A stretch of 64,000 nucleotides of DNA from Coriobacteriia bacterium. Its GTDB lineage: Bacteria > Actinomycetota > Coriobacteriia > Anaerosomatales > JAAXUF01. This document shows, in pieces, positions 52,129-60,452 of the stretch. A program made the position numbers and the translations under genes. A model generated the notes under the pieces. It was not told the origin of the DNA, did not search any database, and was given only the letters and a program-made list of their open reading frames with translations. The stretch's first letter is position 1; the number at the start of each line of letters is the position of its first letter. The DNA lies in assembly GCA_013336165.1 (NCBI GenBank), contig JAAXUF010000005.1, positions 1-64,000 of the forward strand, read 5' to 3'.

Positions 52129-53412
52129 TTAGATTGCCGCGAGCACTTCGCGCGCAGCCGAAATAAACCCGTCGATCTCTTCGTCAGTGTGAGCCAGCGA
52201 GACGAAACACGCTTCATACTGGCTGGGCGCGATCGTGTAGCCGCGATCCAGCATGCCGCGAAACCATGCAGCGTAGAGGCCGGTGTCGCTCGTGGATGCG
52301 CTCGCCCAGTCAACCACATTGGCGTCGGTGAAGAACATCGTCGACAACGAACCGACACGATTGCAGCACGCAGTCACGCCCGCAGCCTCAGCTGCGTGAC
52401 AGAGTCCGCGTGCGAGGCGGGCGCCCTTGCGATCGAGCTCTTCATAGACACCCGGGCGCGAAAGCTCGGCGATCATGGCCAGGCCGGCCGCCATTGCGAT
52501 TGGGTTACCCGAGAGCGTGCCTGCCTGGTAGACGTTGCCAAGCGGCGCGAGGTGACGCATAATCTCGGCCTTCCCGCCGAAGGCGCCCACGGGGAAACCT
52601 CCGCCAATGATCTTGCCGAGCGTGGTCAGATCCGGCGTCACGCCGTAGAGCTCCTGCGCCCCGCCGAGAGCCACGCGGAAGCCGCTGATGACCTCGTCGA
52701 AGATCAGCACAACGCCGTAGCGGTCGCACAGCCGGCGCAAGCCCTCGAGAAATCCTAGTGCGGGCGCCACGACTCCCATGTTGCCGGCAACGGGCTCCAC
52801 GATGATCGCGGCGATCCGCTCGCCTTCGTCGGCAAGAGTCGCCTCAACCGGGCCGAGATCGTTGTACGGCAGCACGATCGTGTCCTTGGCCGCGCCGTGC
52901 GTGACGCCCGGCGTCGACGGGATCCCGAGCGTGACCAGGCCCGATCCCGCCGCGACAAGAAGCGCGTCGGAGTGGCCATGGTAGTTGCCGTCGAACTTGA
53001 TGAACCTCTCCCGCCCCGTGAAGCCGCGCGCAAGGCGGATCGCGCTCATCGTAGCCTCGGTCCCCGAGGAGACCATTCGCACCATCTCGATGGACGGCAC
53101 TACCTCCACGAGCCTCTCGGCCATTTCGACCTCGAGGGCACAGGGCGCTCCGAAGCTCGTTCCCTTGCCGAGCTGCGTGCGCACAGCGTCAAGCACCGCC
53201 TCGGGTGCGTGCCCCAGGATCATCGGCCCCCACGAGCCGACGAAGTCGACGTACTCGTTCCCATCGACGTCCCACACACGGCTGCCCTTGGCGTGGTCGT
53301 AGAAGACCGGCTCGGCATCGACTGAACGGAATGCGCGCACAGGCGAGTTCACACCGCCCGGAATGACATTCTGGGCGGTGGCGAAAAGCGTGGATGACTT
53401 GGTGTGGAGCAT
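52129..53412 (-). CDS. hemL: Glutamate-1-semialdehyde 2,1-aminomutase
   Basis: 427 aa class III PLP aminotransferase fold enzyme converting glutamate-1-semialdehyde to 5-aminolevulinate. [11 protein letters not shown] near residue 19; [14 protein letters not shown] near 60; [22 protein letters not shown] near 112; [10 protein letters not shown] near 240; [17 protein letters not shown] near 263 with the PLP lysine; [11 protein letters not shown] near 297. With HemA at 58970 it forms the C5 pathway from glutamyl-tRNA. ATG at 53412. It is the last heme gene before galU, 53 nt after the radical SAM gene. Confidence 0.96.
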   Translation of the reverse strand: MLHTKSSTLFATAQNVIPGGVNSPVRAFRSVDAEPVFYDHAKGSRVWDVDGNEYVDFVGSWGPMILGHAPEAVLDAVRTQLGKGTSFGAPCALEVEMAERLVEVVPSIEMVRMVSSGTEATMSAIRLARGFTGRERFIKFDGNYHGHSDALLVAAGSGLVTLGIPSTPGVTHGAAKDTIVLPYNDLGPVEATLADEGERIAAIIVEPVAGNMGVVAPALGFLEGLRRLCDRYGVVLIFDEVISGFRVALGGAQELYGVTPDLTTLGKIIGGGFPVGAFGGKAEIMRHLAPLGNVYQAGTLSGNPIAMAAGLAMIAELSRPGVYEELDRKGARLARGLCHAAEAAGVTACCNRVGSLSTMFFTDANVVDWASASTSDTGLYAAWFRGMLDRGYTIAPSQYEACFVSLAHTDEEIDGFISAAREVLAAI

Positions 53413-53465
53413 GATGCGGTCCTATCGGCAGGTTGGCGCATGCGTGCGCATTGCGTGCCGCCGCA

Positions 53466-54749
53466 TTATACCGTTTCGCGCCAGCCCGGCGGTTCGTAGA
53501 TGCAGTACGGCTCGGCGGCAAGGTAGTCGCCGGTCACTTCAAGCGCACGTGCCCGGCACCCGCCGCACACGGCCTTGTACTCACACGCGCCGCACTTGCC
53601 CTTTAGCAGCGAATAGTCGCGCAGCTCGGAGAAGACGCGAGACTCCGTCCAGATCCGCGAGTACGGCTGCTCCTTCACGTTGCCGAGCTGCATGTCGAAG
53701 TACCCGCACGGCTGCACGTCGCCCGTATGCGAGATGAAGCAGAATGTGATGCCGCCGAGACACCCGCGCGTCATCGCGTCGAGCCCGTACTCCTCCCGCG
53801 TGACTTGCTTGCCCTCGGCCTTGGCGAGCTGGCGGATGATGCGGTAGTAGTGAGGCGCGTCGGTGGGCTTGAAGTGCAAAGGCGAGGTCTTCTGGCGCTC
53901 GTAGGCCCAGCGCAGTACGCGCTCGTACTCCTCGGGCGGGAGCTCCTTGTCGAGCAGGTCGCTGCCGCGGCCGGTCGGCACCAGCATGAAGATGTGGAAC
54001 GCGTCCACGCCGAGTGCCTCGGCGAGGTCGTGGACGGCCTCGACCTTGTCGGCGTTGAGGGTGGTGACGGTCATGTTGATCTGAACGCCCACGCCGGCGC
54101 GCTTCGCTCGGCGGATGCCCTCGATAGTGGCGTCGAAGCAGCCGGGTTCGCCGCGAAACGCGTCGTGCTCCTTCGCCGAGGGGAAGTCGACGGAGACCGA
54201 GATGCGCGGGATGCCGTGGGCGGCCATCTGGCCCGCGATCTCGTCGGTGATAAGGGTGGCGTTGGTGCCGATGACTGGCATCGCGCCGGCGGCCTGCGCA
54301 TAGTCGACGATTTCCCAGATGTCGGGTCGCATGAGCGGCTCGCCGCCGGTCAGGATGATGATCGGGTTGGAGATCGTCACGATGTCGTCGATGGTCGCCT
54401 TGATCTCGTCGAGTGAAAGTTCGCCCGCATAGGCGCCGAACTCCGCCGACGCGCGACAGTGCGCGCAGGAAAGGTTGCACGAGCGGGTGATTTCCCACGC
54501 GATGATACGCGGGGCCTTGATGCCGGTGCGCGCCTCATACGCGAGCGCCGCCGCGCCGCCGCCTGGCCGGAAGCCGACCGAACGCGCCCCACCGTGGCGC
54601 TGGCGCGGCATGCCCGCAGGGTGGGCGCCGGGATCGCCCATCGGAATCCCGACCGCGGCCTGGCCGCAACCGGCCTCGGCATCGGCGAGTTCCTGCTCGA
54701 GATCGAGGTCCGGACGGGCATCGGCGTTGCCGACGTTGTCAGCCATCAT
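53466..54749 (-). CDS. Radical SAM/SPASM heme-biosynthesis protein (AhbD/AhbC/NirJ-like)
   Basis: 427 aa. The radical SAM cluster motif is CNLSCAHC near residue 90, preceded by APRIIAWEITRS. ILTGGEPLMRPD near 133 is the SAM-binding GGEP region. A SPASM-like C-terminus has CFISHTGDVQPCGYFDM near 335 and CGACEYKAVCGGCRARAL near 385, for auxiliary Fe-S clusters. This is the layout of NirJ, AhbC and AhbD, which in siroheme-based heme synthesis cleave side chains or decarboxylate. AhbD-like is favoured by the hemB/hemL setting, not proven. The first 75 residues are Gly/Ala/Asp-rich and atypical. The ATG at 54749 overlaps the upstream small gene stop. Confidence 0.87.
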   Translation of the reverse strand: MMADNVGNADARPDLDLEQELADAEAGCGQAAVGIPMGDPGAHPAGMPRQRHGGARSVGFRPGGGAAALAYEARTGIKAPRIIAWEITRSCNLSCAHCRASAEFGAYAGELSLDEIKATIDDIVTISNPIIILTGGEPLMRPDIWEIVDYAQAAGAMPVIGTNATLITDEIAGQMAAHGIPRISVSVDFPSAKEHDAFRGEPGCFDATIEGIRRAKRAGVGVQINMTVTTLNADKVEAVHDLAEALGVDAFHIFMLVPTGRGSDLLDKELPPEEYERVLRWAYERQKTSPLHFKPTDAPHYYRIIRQLAKAEGKQVTREEYGLDAMTRGCLGGITFCFISHTGDVQPCGYFDMQLGNVKEQPYSRIWTESRVFSELRDYSLLKGKCGACEYKAVCGGCRARALEVTGDYLAAEPYCIYEPPGWRETV

Positions 54750-55045
54750 GTTCGTGTCTCCTCACGGGCTATCGGCTCTTCCGCGAGCCATCTCGCCGAC
54801 AGTCTCACAAATGCGCGTTCCCGCGACAGCTGCCGCCGGAAGCCCGAGCACACCACAGGGCCGTCAAGCCCCTCCGCACACATCTCACACGGTTTGCGCC
54901 ACGGCCCGCGCCGCCAATGCATCCGCAGTCCGGCCACAACCAGCGCGCCGGTCACCAGCACGAGCCCGACGCCGATGAGATCGATCCTGCGCGCTCCTTG
55001 CGCCGCGGCAAACGCGAGCAGCGCCGCCGGCACGAAGCGTGTCAC
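54746..55045 (-). CDS. Small Cys-containing membrane protein coupled to the radical SAM heme gene
   Basis: 99 aa. Two hydrophobic helices (FVPAALLAFAAAQGA near residue 4 and IDLIGVGLVLVTGALVVAGL near 21) precede a cysteine pattern C-x2-C-x9-C (PCEMCAEGLDGPVVCSG near 58) and an Arg-rich tail. I do not recognise a family. GTG at 55045 overlaps the upstream gene stop as GTGA, and its own stop overlaps the radical SAM start as ATGA. It was checked as a possible frameshifted half of the upstream gene, but the clean coupling and complete helices favour a separate gene. A heme or Fe-S partner role is a guess. Confidence 0.65.
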   Translation of the reverse strand: MTRFVPAALLAFAAAQGARRIDLIGVGLVLVTGALVVAGLRMHWRRGPWRKPCEMCAEGLDGPVVCSGFRRQLSRERAFVRLSARWLAEEPIAREETRT

Positions 55046-55341
55046 GATCTTCTCGGCGGCAACCGGCGAAGTGGCATCAGAGCGAACGCCGCGCCGAAAG
55101 CGATCGCTGCAGCCAAGGCAACCGGGGGCGGGGGGGCCAGAAGGAAACCCGCAACCAGCCCGACAACGCCACCCGCGATGCCCAACGTACATCCGCGGCA
55201 GAGCCGCATCCGGCGTCCCAGCCGGAAAACCTCGTGCTCGTAAGCCGCGCAGAGCGGATGATGCGCGAACCGGTGGAACGCATGCGCCCGGCGGGCAGCA
55301 GAAGCGATCCGCCGAGCGGTACGTTCCGGAATCCGGCTCAC
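55042..55341 (-). CDS. Small membrane protein with DUF2085-like cysteine motif
   Basis: 99 aa. A basic N-terminus leads to HHPLCAAYEHEVFRLGRRMRLCRGCTLGIAGG near residues 26-57, which resembles the DUF2085 pattern (His-Pro-x-Cys, then Cys-x-x-Cys-Thr-Gly/Leu-Gly). Two hydrophobic helices follow (GIAGGVVGLVAGFLLA and PVALAAAIAFGAAFALM). Function unknown; the cysteines may hold a metal or heme. GTG at 55341 overlaps the YbjQ stop as GTGA. It contains a C-rich homopolymer run on the coding strand (near 55124-55136), which could be slippery. Confidence 0.65.
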   Translation of the reverse strand: MSRIPERTARRIASAARRAHAFHRFAHHPLCAAYEHEVFRLGRRMRLCRGCTLGIAGGVVGLVAGFLLAPPPPVALAAAIAFGAAFALMPLRRLPPRRS

Positions 55342-55694
55342 TGCGCGATCGGTCGGATCACCACAGCCGTGCCGTACGCGACGATCTCGTTGGCGCTCTG
55401 CATGATCTCGCTCGAGTCGAAGCGCATCGCGAGTACGCAGTTGGCGCCCATCTGCATGGCATGCGACTCAAGCCGGTTCATGGCCTCGTTGCGGCTTCCG
55501 TTCGCAAGCTCGGTGAACATGGTGATCTCGCCGCCAAAGAACGTCTGGCACCCGGCGAACGTCGTCCCCAGCACGCTGCGGCTGCGCACGGTGATCCCCC
55601 AGCACGGGCCGATGATGCGCTCGACCTCGTAACCCGGAGGCGGATCGAACGTCGTGACGATCGGCATCCGGTGAATGATGATGTCAGTTGCCAT
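55338..55694 (-). CDS. YbjQ/UPF0145-family protein
   Basis: 118 aa. The pattern VTTFDPPPGYEVERIIGPCWGITVRSRSVLGTTFAGCQTFFGGEI (residues 13-58) and the later NEAMNRLESHAMQMGANCVLAMRFDSSEI (70-98) are typical of the YbjQ heavy-metal-binding-like family, which forms a pentameric dodecin-like assembly. Function unknown in general. The ATG at 54 nt before the conserved region has AAAGAG upstream. It starts 10 nt after the hemB stop and is coupled to the DUF2085-like gene, so it belongs to the heme transcript. Confidence 0.88.
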   Translation of the reverse strand: MATDIIIHRMPIVTTFDPPPGYEVERIIGPCWGITVRSRSVLGTTFAGCQTFFGGEITMFTELANGSRNEAMNRLESHAMQMGANCVLAMRFDSSEIMQSANEIVAYGTAVVIRPIAQ

Positions 55695-55704
55695 TGCTCT
55701 TTTT

Positions 55705-56685
55705 CTATCCCTTCGCCAGCCACCGCGCAGCGTCCTTGGCGTGGTAGGTGATGATGATGTCTGCACCAGCCCTCTTGAAACCCAGAAGCGTCTCCAAGAC
55801 TACGCGTTCCTCGTCGATCCAGCCGTTGGCTGCAGCGGCCTTGACCATCGCATACTCACCCGAGACGTTGTAGGCCGCCGTCGGATAGCCAAACTCGTCC
55901 TTCACCCGACGGATGATGTCCATGTAGGCGAGCGCCGGCTTGACCATGACGATGTCGGCTCCCTCCTCGATATCCAGCGCGACCTCGCGCAGCGCCTCCT
56001 CGGCGTTGGCGGGATCCATCTGATACGCGCGGCGATCCCCAAACGATGGCGCCGAGTCTGCGGCATCGCGAAACGGGCCATAGTAGCCACTCGCGTACTT
56101 CGCCGAGTACGCCATGATCGGCACGTCTTGGAAGCCCTCGGAATCGAGCGCCGAGCGAATCGCGGCGACCCGGCCGTCCATCATGTCGCTGGGCGCGACC
56201 ATGTCGGCGCCGGCCTCGGCATGGCTGACAGCCTCGCGGGCGAGCAGTTCCAGTGTGAGATCGTTGAGGACACAACCGGCTTCGTCAATTACTCCGCAGT
56301 GACCGTGACTCGTATACTCGCACAGGCATACGTCTGTGATCACGTAGAACGCCGGGTCGTACGCCTTGATCGCGCGGATCGCCTCCTGCACGATGCCGTG
56401 CTCGGCGTACGCTTCTGAGCCGACTTCGTCCTTCGCCGAGGGAAGCCCGAACAGGATCACAGCCGGAATGCCGAGCCCTTTGAGCTCGGCGATCTCGGCG
56501 GGGAGCTGATCGAGCGACAGCTGGAACACGCCGGGCATGGAGGAGACCTCGTCGCGCAAACTCTTGCCGGGCTTCACGAACAACGGATAGATGAGGTCGC
56601 TCGCGGACAGCGAGTTCTCCCGAACCATCGATCGGATGGTCTCGTTGGCACGCAGGCGGCGCGGGCGGTATTCTGGAAAGCGCAC
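55705..56685 (-). CDS. hemB: Delta-aminolevulinic acid dehydratase (porphobilinogen synthase)
   Basis: 326 aa. It joins two 5-aminolevulinate molecules to porphobilinogen. Zinc-site cysteines in [15 protein letters not shown] near residue 118; the first Schiff-base Lys in [22 protein letters not shown] near 197; the second Lys in [12 protein letters not shown] near 250. [12 protein letters not shown]-like [14 protein letters not shown] is near 172. The GTG at 56685 has TAGGAG seven nt upstream and opens directly into [11 protein letters not shown], the usual HemB start. Longer upstream readings overlap the small membrane gene and are rejected. Confidence 0.96.
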   Translation of the reverse strand: MRFPEYRPRRLRANETIRSMVRENSLSASDLIYPLFVKPGKSLRDEVSSMPGVFQLSLDQLPAEIAELKGLGIPAVILFGLPSAKDEVGSEAYAEHGIVQEAIRAIKAYDPAFYVITDVCLCEYTSHGHCGVIDEAGCVLNDLTLELLAREAVSHAEAGADMVAPSDMMDGRVAAIRSALDSEGFQDVPIMAYSAKYASGYYGPFRDAADSAPSFGDRRAYQMDPANAEEALREVALDIEEGADIVMVKPALAYMDIIRRVKDEFGYPTAAYNVSGEYAMVKAAAANGWIDEERVVLETLLGFKRAGADIIITYHAKDAARWLAKG

Positions 56686-56695
56686 TGAAAGACTC

Positions 56696-56905
56696 CTAGT
56701 CGACGAACTGGTCCACGGAGACAGTGGTCGGAGCGGGGGCCTCTTCAACCGCGACCTGATCCGCACCCGTCATGAACTTGACATAGCGGTTGAACACGGC
56801 CACGGCCCAGAATGCGGCAGCTGCGATGAGGATCCAGAAGATGATCTGGACAAAGAACTGAATGTACGCCCCATACGTGCTGATCCAAAGCAAGAGATCG
56901 TCCAT
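56696..56905 (-). CDS. Small single-pass membrane protein, first gene of the hemB transcript
   Basis: 69 aa. One long hydrophobic helix ([25 protein letters not shown], residues 14-38), then a basic turn and an acidic/Pro tail ([17 protein letters not shown]). No family recognised. ATG at 56905, 10 nt before the hemB start region. It lies after the tRNA-Ala terminator and next to the promoter at 56950, so it leads the heme transcript. Confidence 0.7.
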   Translation of the reverse strand: MDDLLLWISTYGAYIQFFVQIIFWILIAAAAFWAVAVFNRYVKFMTGADQVAVEEAPAPTTVSVDQFVD

Positions 56906-56949
56906 GTAGTGCCCCTCTCTCGCCGACCGTCACACGTCGTCGGCAACCA

Positions 56950-56978
56950 ATAAGATGTCTCGCAATACTCTACGACAA
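56950..56978 (-). promoter_or_regulatory. Putative promoter of the hemB operon
   Basis: On the minus strand TTGTCG (56973-56978) and TCTTAT (56950-56955) lie 17 nt apart, each matching consensus at four of six bases. Transcription would start near 56943, about 38 nt before the small membrane gene. It overlaps the T-rich end of the tRNA terminator. Confidence 0.35.
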
Positions 56979-57012
56979 ACAACACCCCTTCGGGCCGTCG
57001 GCCGAAGGGGTG
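56975..57012 (-). terminator. Rho-independent terminator after tRNA-Ala
   Basis: An 11-bp stem (CACCCCTTCGG / CCGAAGGGGTG, 56983-57012) with an 8-nt loop is followed on the minus strand by TTGTTTGT. It lies about 12 nt after the tRNA 3' end, so it most likely ends the tRNA transcript. Confidence 0.8.
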
Positions 57013-57024
57013 CTTGCGTATTTA

Positions 57025-57100
57025 TGGTGGAGACGAGCGGATTCGAACCGCCGACCTCTGCCGTGCGAAGGCAGCGCTCTCCCAACTGAGCCACGTCCCC
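57025..57100 (-). tRNA. tRNA-Ala (anticodon CGC)
   Basis: 76 nt cloverleaf. The acceptor stem GGGGACG pairs with CGTCTCC (one G-U). The anticodon loop TTCGCAC between CTGCC and GGCAG gives anticodon CGC, which reads GCG (Ala). The T-loop is GGTTCGAATCC. The discriminator is A, and the 3' CCA is encoded. It lies between hemD and the terminator at 56975. A TTGACA promoter box sits upstream at 57158. Confidence 0.95.
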
Positions 57101-57134
57101 ACATCGCCCCGAAAACCTAGCCAGAGCAGAGAGT

Positions 57135-57163
57135 AGTTTGGCGAGGCGCACACGCTTTGTCAA
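57135..57163 (-). promoter_or_regulatory. Putative promoter of tRNA-Ala
   Basis: A perfect TTGACA -35 box (57158-57163, minus strand) and a weak CAAACT -10 box (57135-57140) are 17 nt apart. The transcript would start near 57128, about 28 nt before the mature tRNA 5' end. Confidence 0.45.
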
Positions 57164-57180
57164 TGTTCCCGCACTGTCTG

Positions 57181-58014
57181 TCACCCCCGCAGAACCCCGA
57201 GCCCTGCCACCACGGCGTCCACAAGCGACTCCACCGTTGCCTCCCTGGCCTCCGCGTCCACTTCGCAGCCGAGTTCGCGCAACGCGTCAGTCGTGACCGG
57301 GCCGATGGTCGCGACGAGCGTGTCACCGAGCACCGCCGCCACGTCGAAGCCCTCCTCGGCGAGCACGGAGACAAGTCGTCGCGCGATTGCGCCGCTCGTG
57401 AGCGTGACGGCGTCGACCGTCCCGCCCTGCAGTCGCGCGATGACCGCCGCATCCGGCGGCACCGGCACCGTCCGGTAGGTGGAGACGACGTCGACCTCGC
57501 AGCCCATCTCGCGCAAGGCCTCAGGCAGTACCTCGCGGGCCTCAAGCGCCCGGGCGACCAGTACGCGCATGCGAGCACCGGCACGCTCGGCCACCAGCGA
57601 GCAGAACGCCTCCACGAGGCCTTCGGCGCGAAAGTCGTCGGGCACCAGCGCGACTTCGAGTCCGTGCTCGCGCATCCGCTCGGCCGTCGCCGAGCCCACG
57701 GCTGCCAGCTTCGGGCGACCACTCAGTGCCGTCGGCTCCATTCCTAGCGCGTGCATGCGAGCGAGCAGCGCATCGACCCCGTTCGCGGAGCTGAACACAA
57801 TCCAGTCGAAAGCCCCGGGTTCCGCGATGGCACGGTCAACCGGAGCCCATTCGACCGGGTCGGTGAGCTCGAGAAGCGGCAGCATGAGAACCTCGGCACC
57901 CAGCGCTTCGAGACGCTCGGCAAGCGTCTCGGCCTGCAGACGAGTGCGGGTCACCAGGACGCTGCGCCCCGCGAGTGGCCCTTGTACGGGCGAGAGGCCG
58001 CCCTCGGCTCTCAT
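57181..58014 (-). CDS. hemD: Uroporphyrinogen-III synthase
   Basis: 277 aa. HemD is poorly conserved, but the pattern is right: GRSVLVTRTRLQAETLAERLEALGAEVLMLPLLEL near residues 16-50, WIVFSSANGVDALLARM near 72, VGSATAERMREHGLEV near 106, YRTVPVP near 170, TLTSGAIARRL near 193, ATIGPVTTDALRELG near 228. It closes and inverts the linear tetrapyrrole to uroporphyrinogen III. It stands alone, without the uroporphyrinogen methyltransferase fusion common in Clostridia. ATG at 58014 follows the hemC stop directly. Confidence 0.92.
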   Translation of the reverse strand: MRAEGGLSPVQGPLAGRSVLVTRTRLQAETLAERLEALGAEVLMLPLLELTDPVEWAPVDRAIAEPGAFDWIVFSSANGVDALLARMHALGMEPTALSGRPKLAAVGSATAERMREHGLEVALVPDDFRAEGLVEAFCSLVAERAGARMRVLVARALEAREVLPEALREMGCEVDVVSTYRTVPVPPDAAVIARLQGGTVDAVTLTSGAIARRLVSVLAEEGFDVAAVLGDTLVATIGPVTTDALRELGCEVDAEAREATVESLVDAVVAGLGVLRG

Positions 58015-58983
58015 CTAGGTCTCCAGCAGGCCGTCGACACTGGTGGCCAGGCGCACCTGCTCGAGGATCGGCCCGGCACCGCCCGCGAGCAGCTCGGCGA
58101 CCATCGCCTCGCCCAGTGCGACCGGTTCCTCTGCGGGACCCTCGACGTGTGCGCGCACGATGGTGTCGCCGTTCACGGTACCCACGACGGCATCCATCAC
58201 CATCAGCTCGCCCACGAGCTGTGCGTTCGCGCCGATCGGCACCTGGCAGCCGCCCTCGAGGCGGCTCATGACAACACGCTCGGCAGTCACGCAGGCGAAC
58301 GTGGATTCGTCGGTGATTCCCGCGCACACCTCGCGCATGAAAGCGTCGTCGCTGCGGATCTCGATGCCGATGGCGCCCTGCCCCACCGCCGAGACCATCT
58401 GCTCGGAGGAGATGTAATGCGTGATGCGGTCGGCCCAGCCCATCCGCGTGATGCCAGCGGCCGCCAGAATGACGGCGTCGACCTCCCCAGTCTCGGCTTT
58501 GCGCATGCGGGTGTCGAGATTGCCGCGCACGTCCACGATCTCGACGTCGGGCCTCAACGCCCGCAGCTGCGCGATGCGGCGCAGTGAACTCGTCCCCACG
58601 CGGGCGCTGGCGGGCAGCGACGCAAGCCCGTCGTCTCCGCTGTAGCCGGCGCCCGCGACGAGTGCGTCGCGCGGGTCGACTCGCACCGGCATCGCGGCGA
58701 TTTCGAGCCCGCCGGGCAGCTCGGTGGGAACGTCCTTCATCGAGTGCACGGCGAGGTCAACGGCACCGGCGGCCAACTCGACCTCAATCTCCTTGGTGAA
58801 CAGCCCCTTGCCGCCCACCTTGGCCAGCGGCACGTCGAGGATCTTGTCGCCGGTGGTCTTGATGATCCGGATCTCAACGGGCAGCCCGGTGATCTCCTCG
58901 ACGAGTCCCTTGATGTACTCCGACTGCCACAGGGCGAGCTTGCTTCCCCGCGTGCCGATCACGAGCTTGTCACGAGTGGCCAT
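58015..58983 (-). CDS. hemC: Porphobilinogen deaminase (hydroxymethylbilane synthase)
   Basis: 322 aa. VIGTRGSKLALWQSEYI near residue 9; KVGGKGLFTKEIE near 55; DLAVHSMKDVPTELPGG near 75; VGTSSLRRIAQLRALRPDV near 130; RGNLDTRMRK near 150; the dipyrromethane cofactor Cys in LEGGCQVPIGANAQ near 245. It polymerises four porphobilinogens. ATG at 58983 overlaps the hemA end by 14 nt. Length and all catalytic segments are normal. Confidence 0.96.
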   Translation of the reverse strand: MATRDKLVIGTRGSKLALWQSEYIKGLVEEITGLPVEIRIIKTTGDKILDVPLAKVGGKGLFTKEIEVELAAGAVDLAVHSMKDVPTELPGGLEIAAMPVRVDPRDALVAGAGYSGDDGLASLPASARVGTSSLRRIAQLRALRPDVEIVDVRGNLDTRMRKAETGEVDAVILAAAGITRMGWADRITHYISSEQMVSAVGQGAIGIEIRSDDAFMREVCAGITDESTFACVTAERVVMSRLEGGCQVPIGANAQLVGELMVMDAVVGTVNGDTIVRAHVEGPAEEPVALGEAMVAELLAGGAGPILEQVRLATSVDGLLET

Positions 58984-60352
58984 CGGTCGGCGCTCCGTTT
59001 CCTAGGTTGTGACTGGCGGGCTTCTTCTCCTGCATGCCGAGAAGATGACGGATCAGACCGAGGCCATGCGGCGCACCGCCCTCAGGATTGTCGTCAAGCC
59101 CGTAGAGGTACCGCACGGCCTCGATGTAGGTGTAGCCGTCCTTCTCGGCGGCGACCTTCCTGAGGCGCTGCGTGGGCCCGTGGAGGACCTTGGTCACGAT
59201 GGACTCGGAAAGCGCCTCTACCGTGGCCAGATCCCGCTCACTAAGATGCTCGAGGCGCTTCAGCGCGCGCTCGAGCTCAACTTGGCGGATCCGGTCGGCC
59301 TTCGAGTGGATCTCGGCGATCGTGGGAACGACTTCCATCGACTCCAGCCAACGGCGAAATGCCTGCAACTCCTCGGCAACGATCGCCTCGGCCCGATGAG
59401 CCTCGCGTGTGCGTTCTTCAAGGTTGGCCGAGACAACCCCGTTGAGGTCGTCGATGTCGTAGAGGTAGACGTCGGCAAGTTCGTTGACGGCGGGGTCGAT
59501 GTCCCGCGGCACCGCGATGTCGATGAGGAACAGCGGGTTTGCCCCGCGGGCGCGCCGAACCGCGGCGATCTGCTCCTTTGTGACGACGTGCTCTGTCGCC
59601 GCCGTCGAGGAGATCACGATGTCCGCTTCGGCCATACGTTCGAAGAGTTCGTCATACGGAATGGCCTTGCCGGCAAAGCGCTCGGCGAGTTCGACGGCGC
59701 GCTCGTAGGTGCGGTTTGCGACGAGGACCTGAGCCGCCCCGCACGAGACGAGGTGCTTTGCCGTCAGTTCGCTCATCTTGCCGGCGCCAAGGATCAGGAT
59801 CGTGCGGCCGGCAAGCGAGTCGAAGACCTTCTTCGCGAGTTCGACCGCGGCGTAGCTGATCGAGACGGCGTTCTCGCCGATCGCGGTCTCGTTGCGCACC
59901 CGCTTGCCCACCTCGAAGCTCTGCCGGAACAGCCGGTTGAAGACCCTGCGGCTGGCCCCGGCTTCAAACGAGCACTCGTAGGCCTCCTTCACCTGGCCCA
60001 GAATCTGCGCCTCACCCAGCACCATCGAATCCAGCGACGAGATGACCCTGAACAGATGACGGACAACAGCCTCGCCCTCGGAGACATAGAGGTAGCGGCT
60101 AATCTCCTCGCGGTTGAGCCCATGATAGCGGCACACGAAGTCGATGATCTCACCAGGGCCATCATCGGCGGCGGAAGTGACCGCGTAGATCTCCGTGCGA
60201 TTGCAGGTCGAGACGATAACCGCCTCGCTTACGGCGTCGGCTGATGTGAGGAGCGAAAGCGCCTCCTCTTGGCATCCCGACGGGAAGGTCAGTTGTTCTC
60301 GAATCTCGACCGGAGCCGTCTTGTGGCTCAGGCCGACGAGTGTAAGCCGCAT
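58970..60352 (-). CDS. hemA: Glutamyl-tRNA reductase
   Basis: 460 aa. LVGLSHKTAPVEIREQL near residue 5; the catalytic Cys in VIVSTCNRTEIYAV near 47; HLFRVISSLDSMVLGEAQILGQVKEAY near 97; ILGAGKMSELTAKHL near 190 for NADPH; SSTAATEHVV near 250; DIAVPRDIDPAV near 280. It begins C5-route tetrapyrrole synthesis by reducing Glu-tRNA. The ATG at 60352 opens the conserved fold; an upstream ATG at 60439 would add 29 residues of unclear character. It heads a hemA-hemC-hemD unit, about 100 nt after the GGDEF gene. Confidence 0.95.
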   Translation of the reverse strand: MRLTLVGLSHKTAPVEIREQLTFPSGCQEEALSLLTSADAVSEAVIVSTCNRTEIYAVTSAADDGPGEIIDFVCRYHGLNREEISRYLYVSEGEAVVRHLFRVISSLDSMVLGEAQILGQVKEAYECSFEAGASRRVFNRLFRQSFEVGKRVRNETAIGENAVSISYAAVELAKKVFDSLAGRTILILGAGKMSELTAKHLVSCGAAQVLVANRTYERAVELAERFAGKAIPYDELFERMAEADIVISSTAATEHVVTKEQIAAVRRARGANPLFLIDIAVPRDIDPAVNELADVYLYDIDDLNGVVSANLEERTREAHRAEAIVAEELQAFRRWLESMEVVPTIAEIHSKADRIRQVELERALKRLEHLSERDLATVEALSESIVTKVLHGPTQRLRKVAAEKDGYTYIEAVRYLYGLDDNPEGGAPHGLGLIRHLLGMQEKKPASHNLGNGAPTDGHS

Positions 60353-60452
60353 GTTTTTGTCGCTCGCCTCGCCCGCGAATAACTTCAGGAAACTTTCGAA
60401 GTCTAGCACCGTGCCGAGAGGAGCGGCAAACCGCTTCACCGGTCGCCGACCG

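Noticed and set aside
54746-55341. Possible frameshifted single gene: two overlapping frames of about 100 codons with a C-rich homopolymer nearby
   Set aside because: The upstream frame ends in TGA that overlaps a GTG (GTGA), and the downstream frame from that GTG is complete with two helices. The homopolymer lies well before the junction, and hydrophobic coding character continues past it in the first frame.
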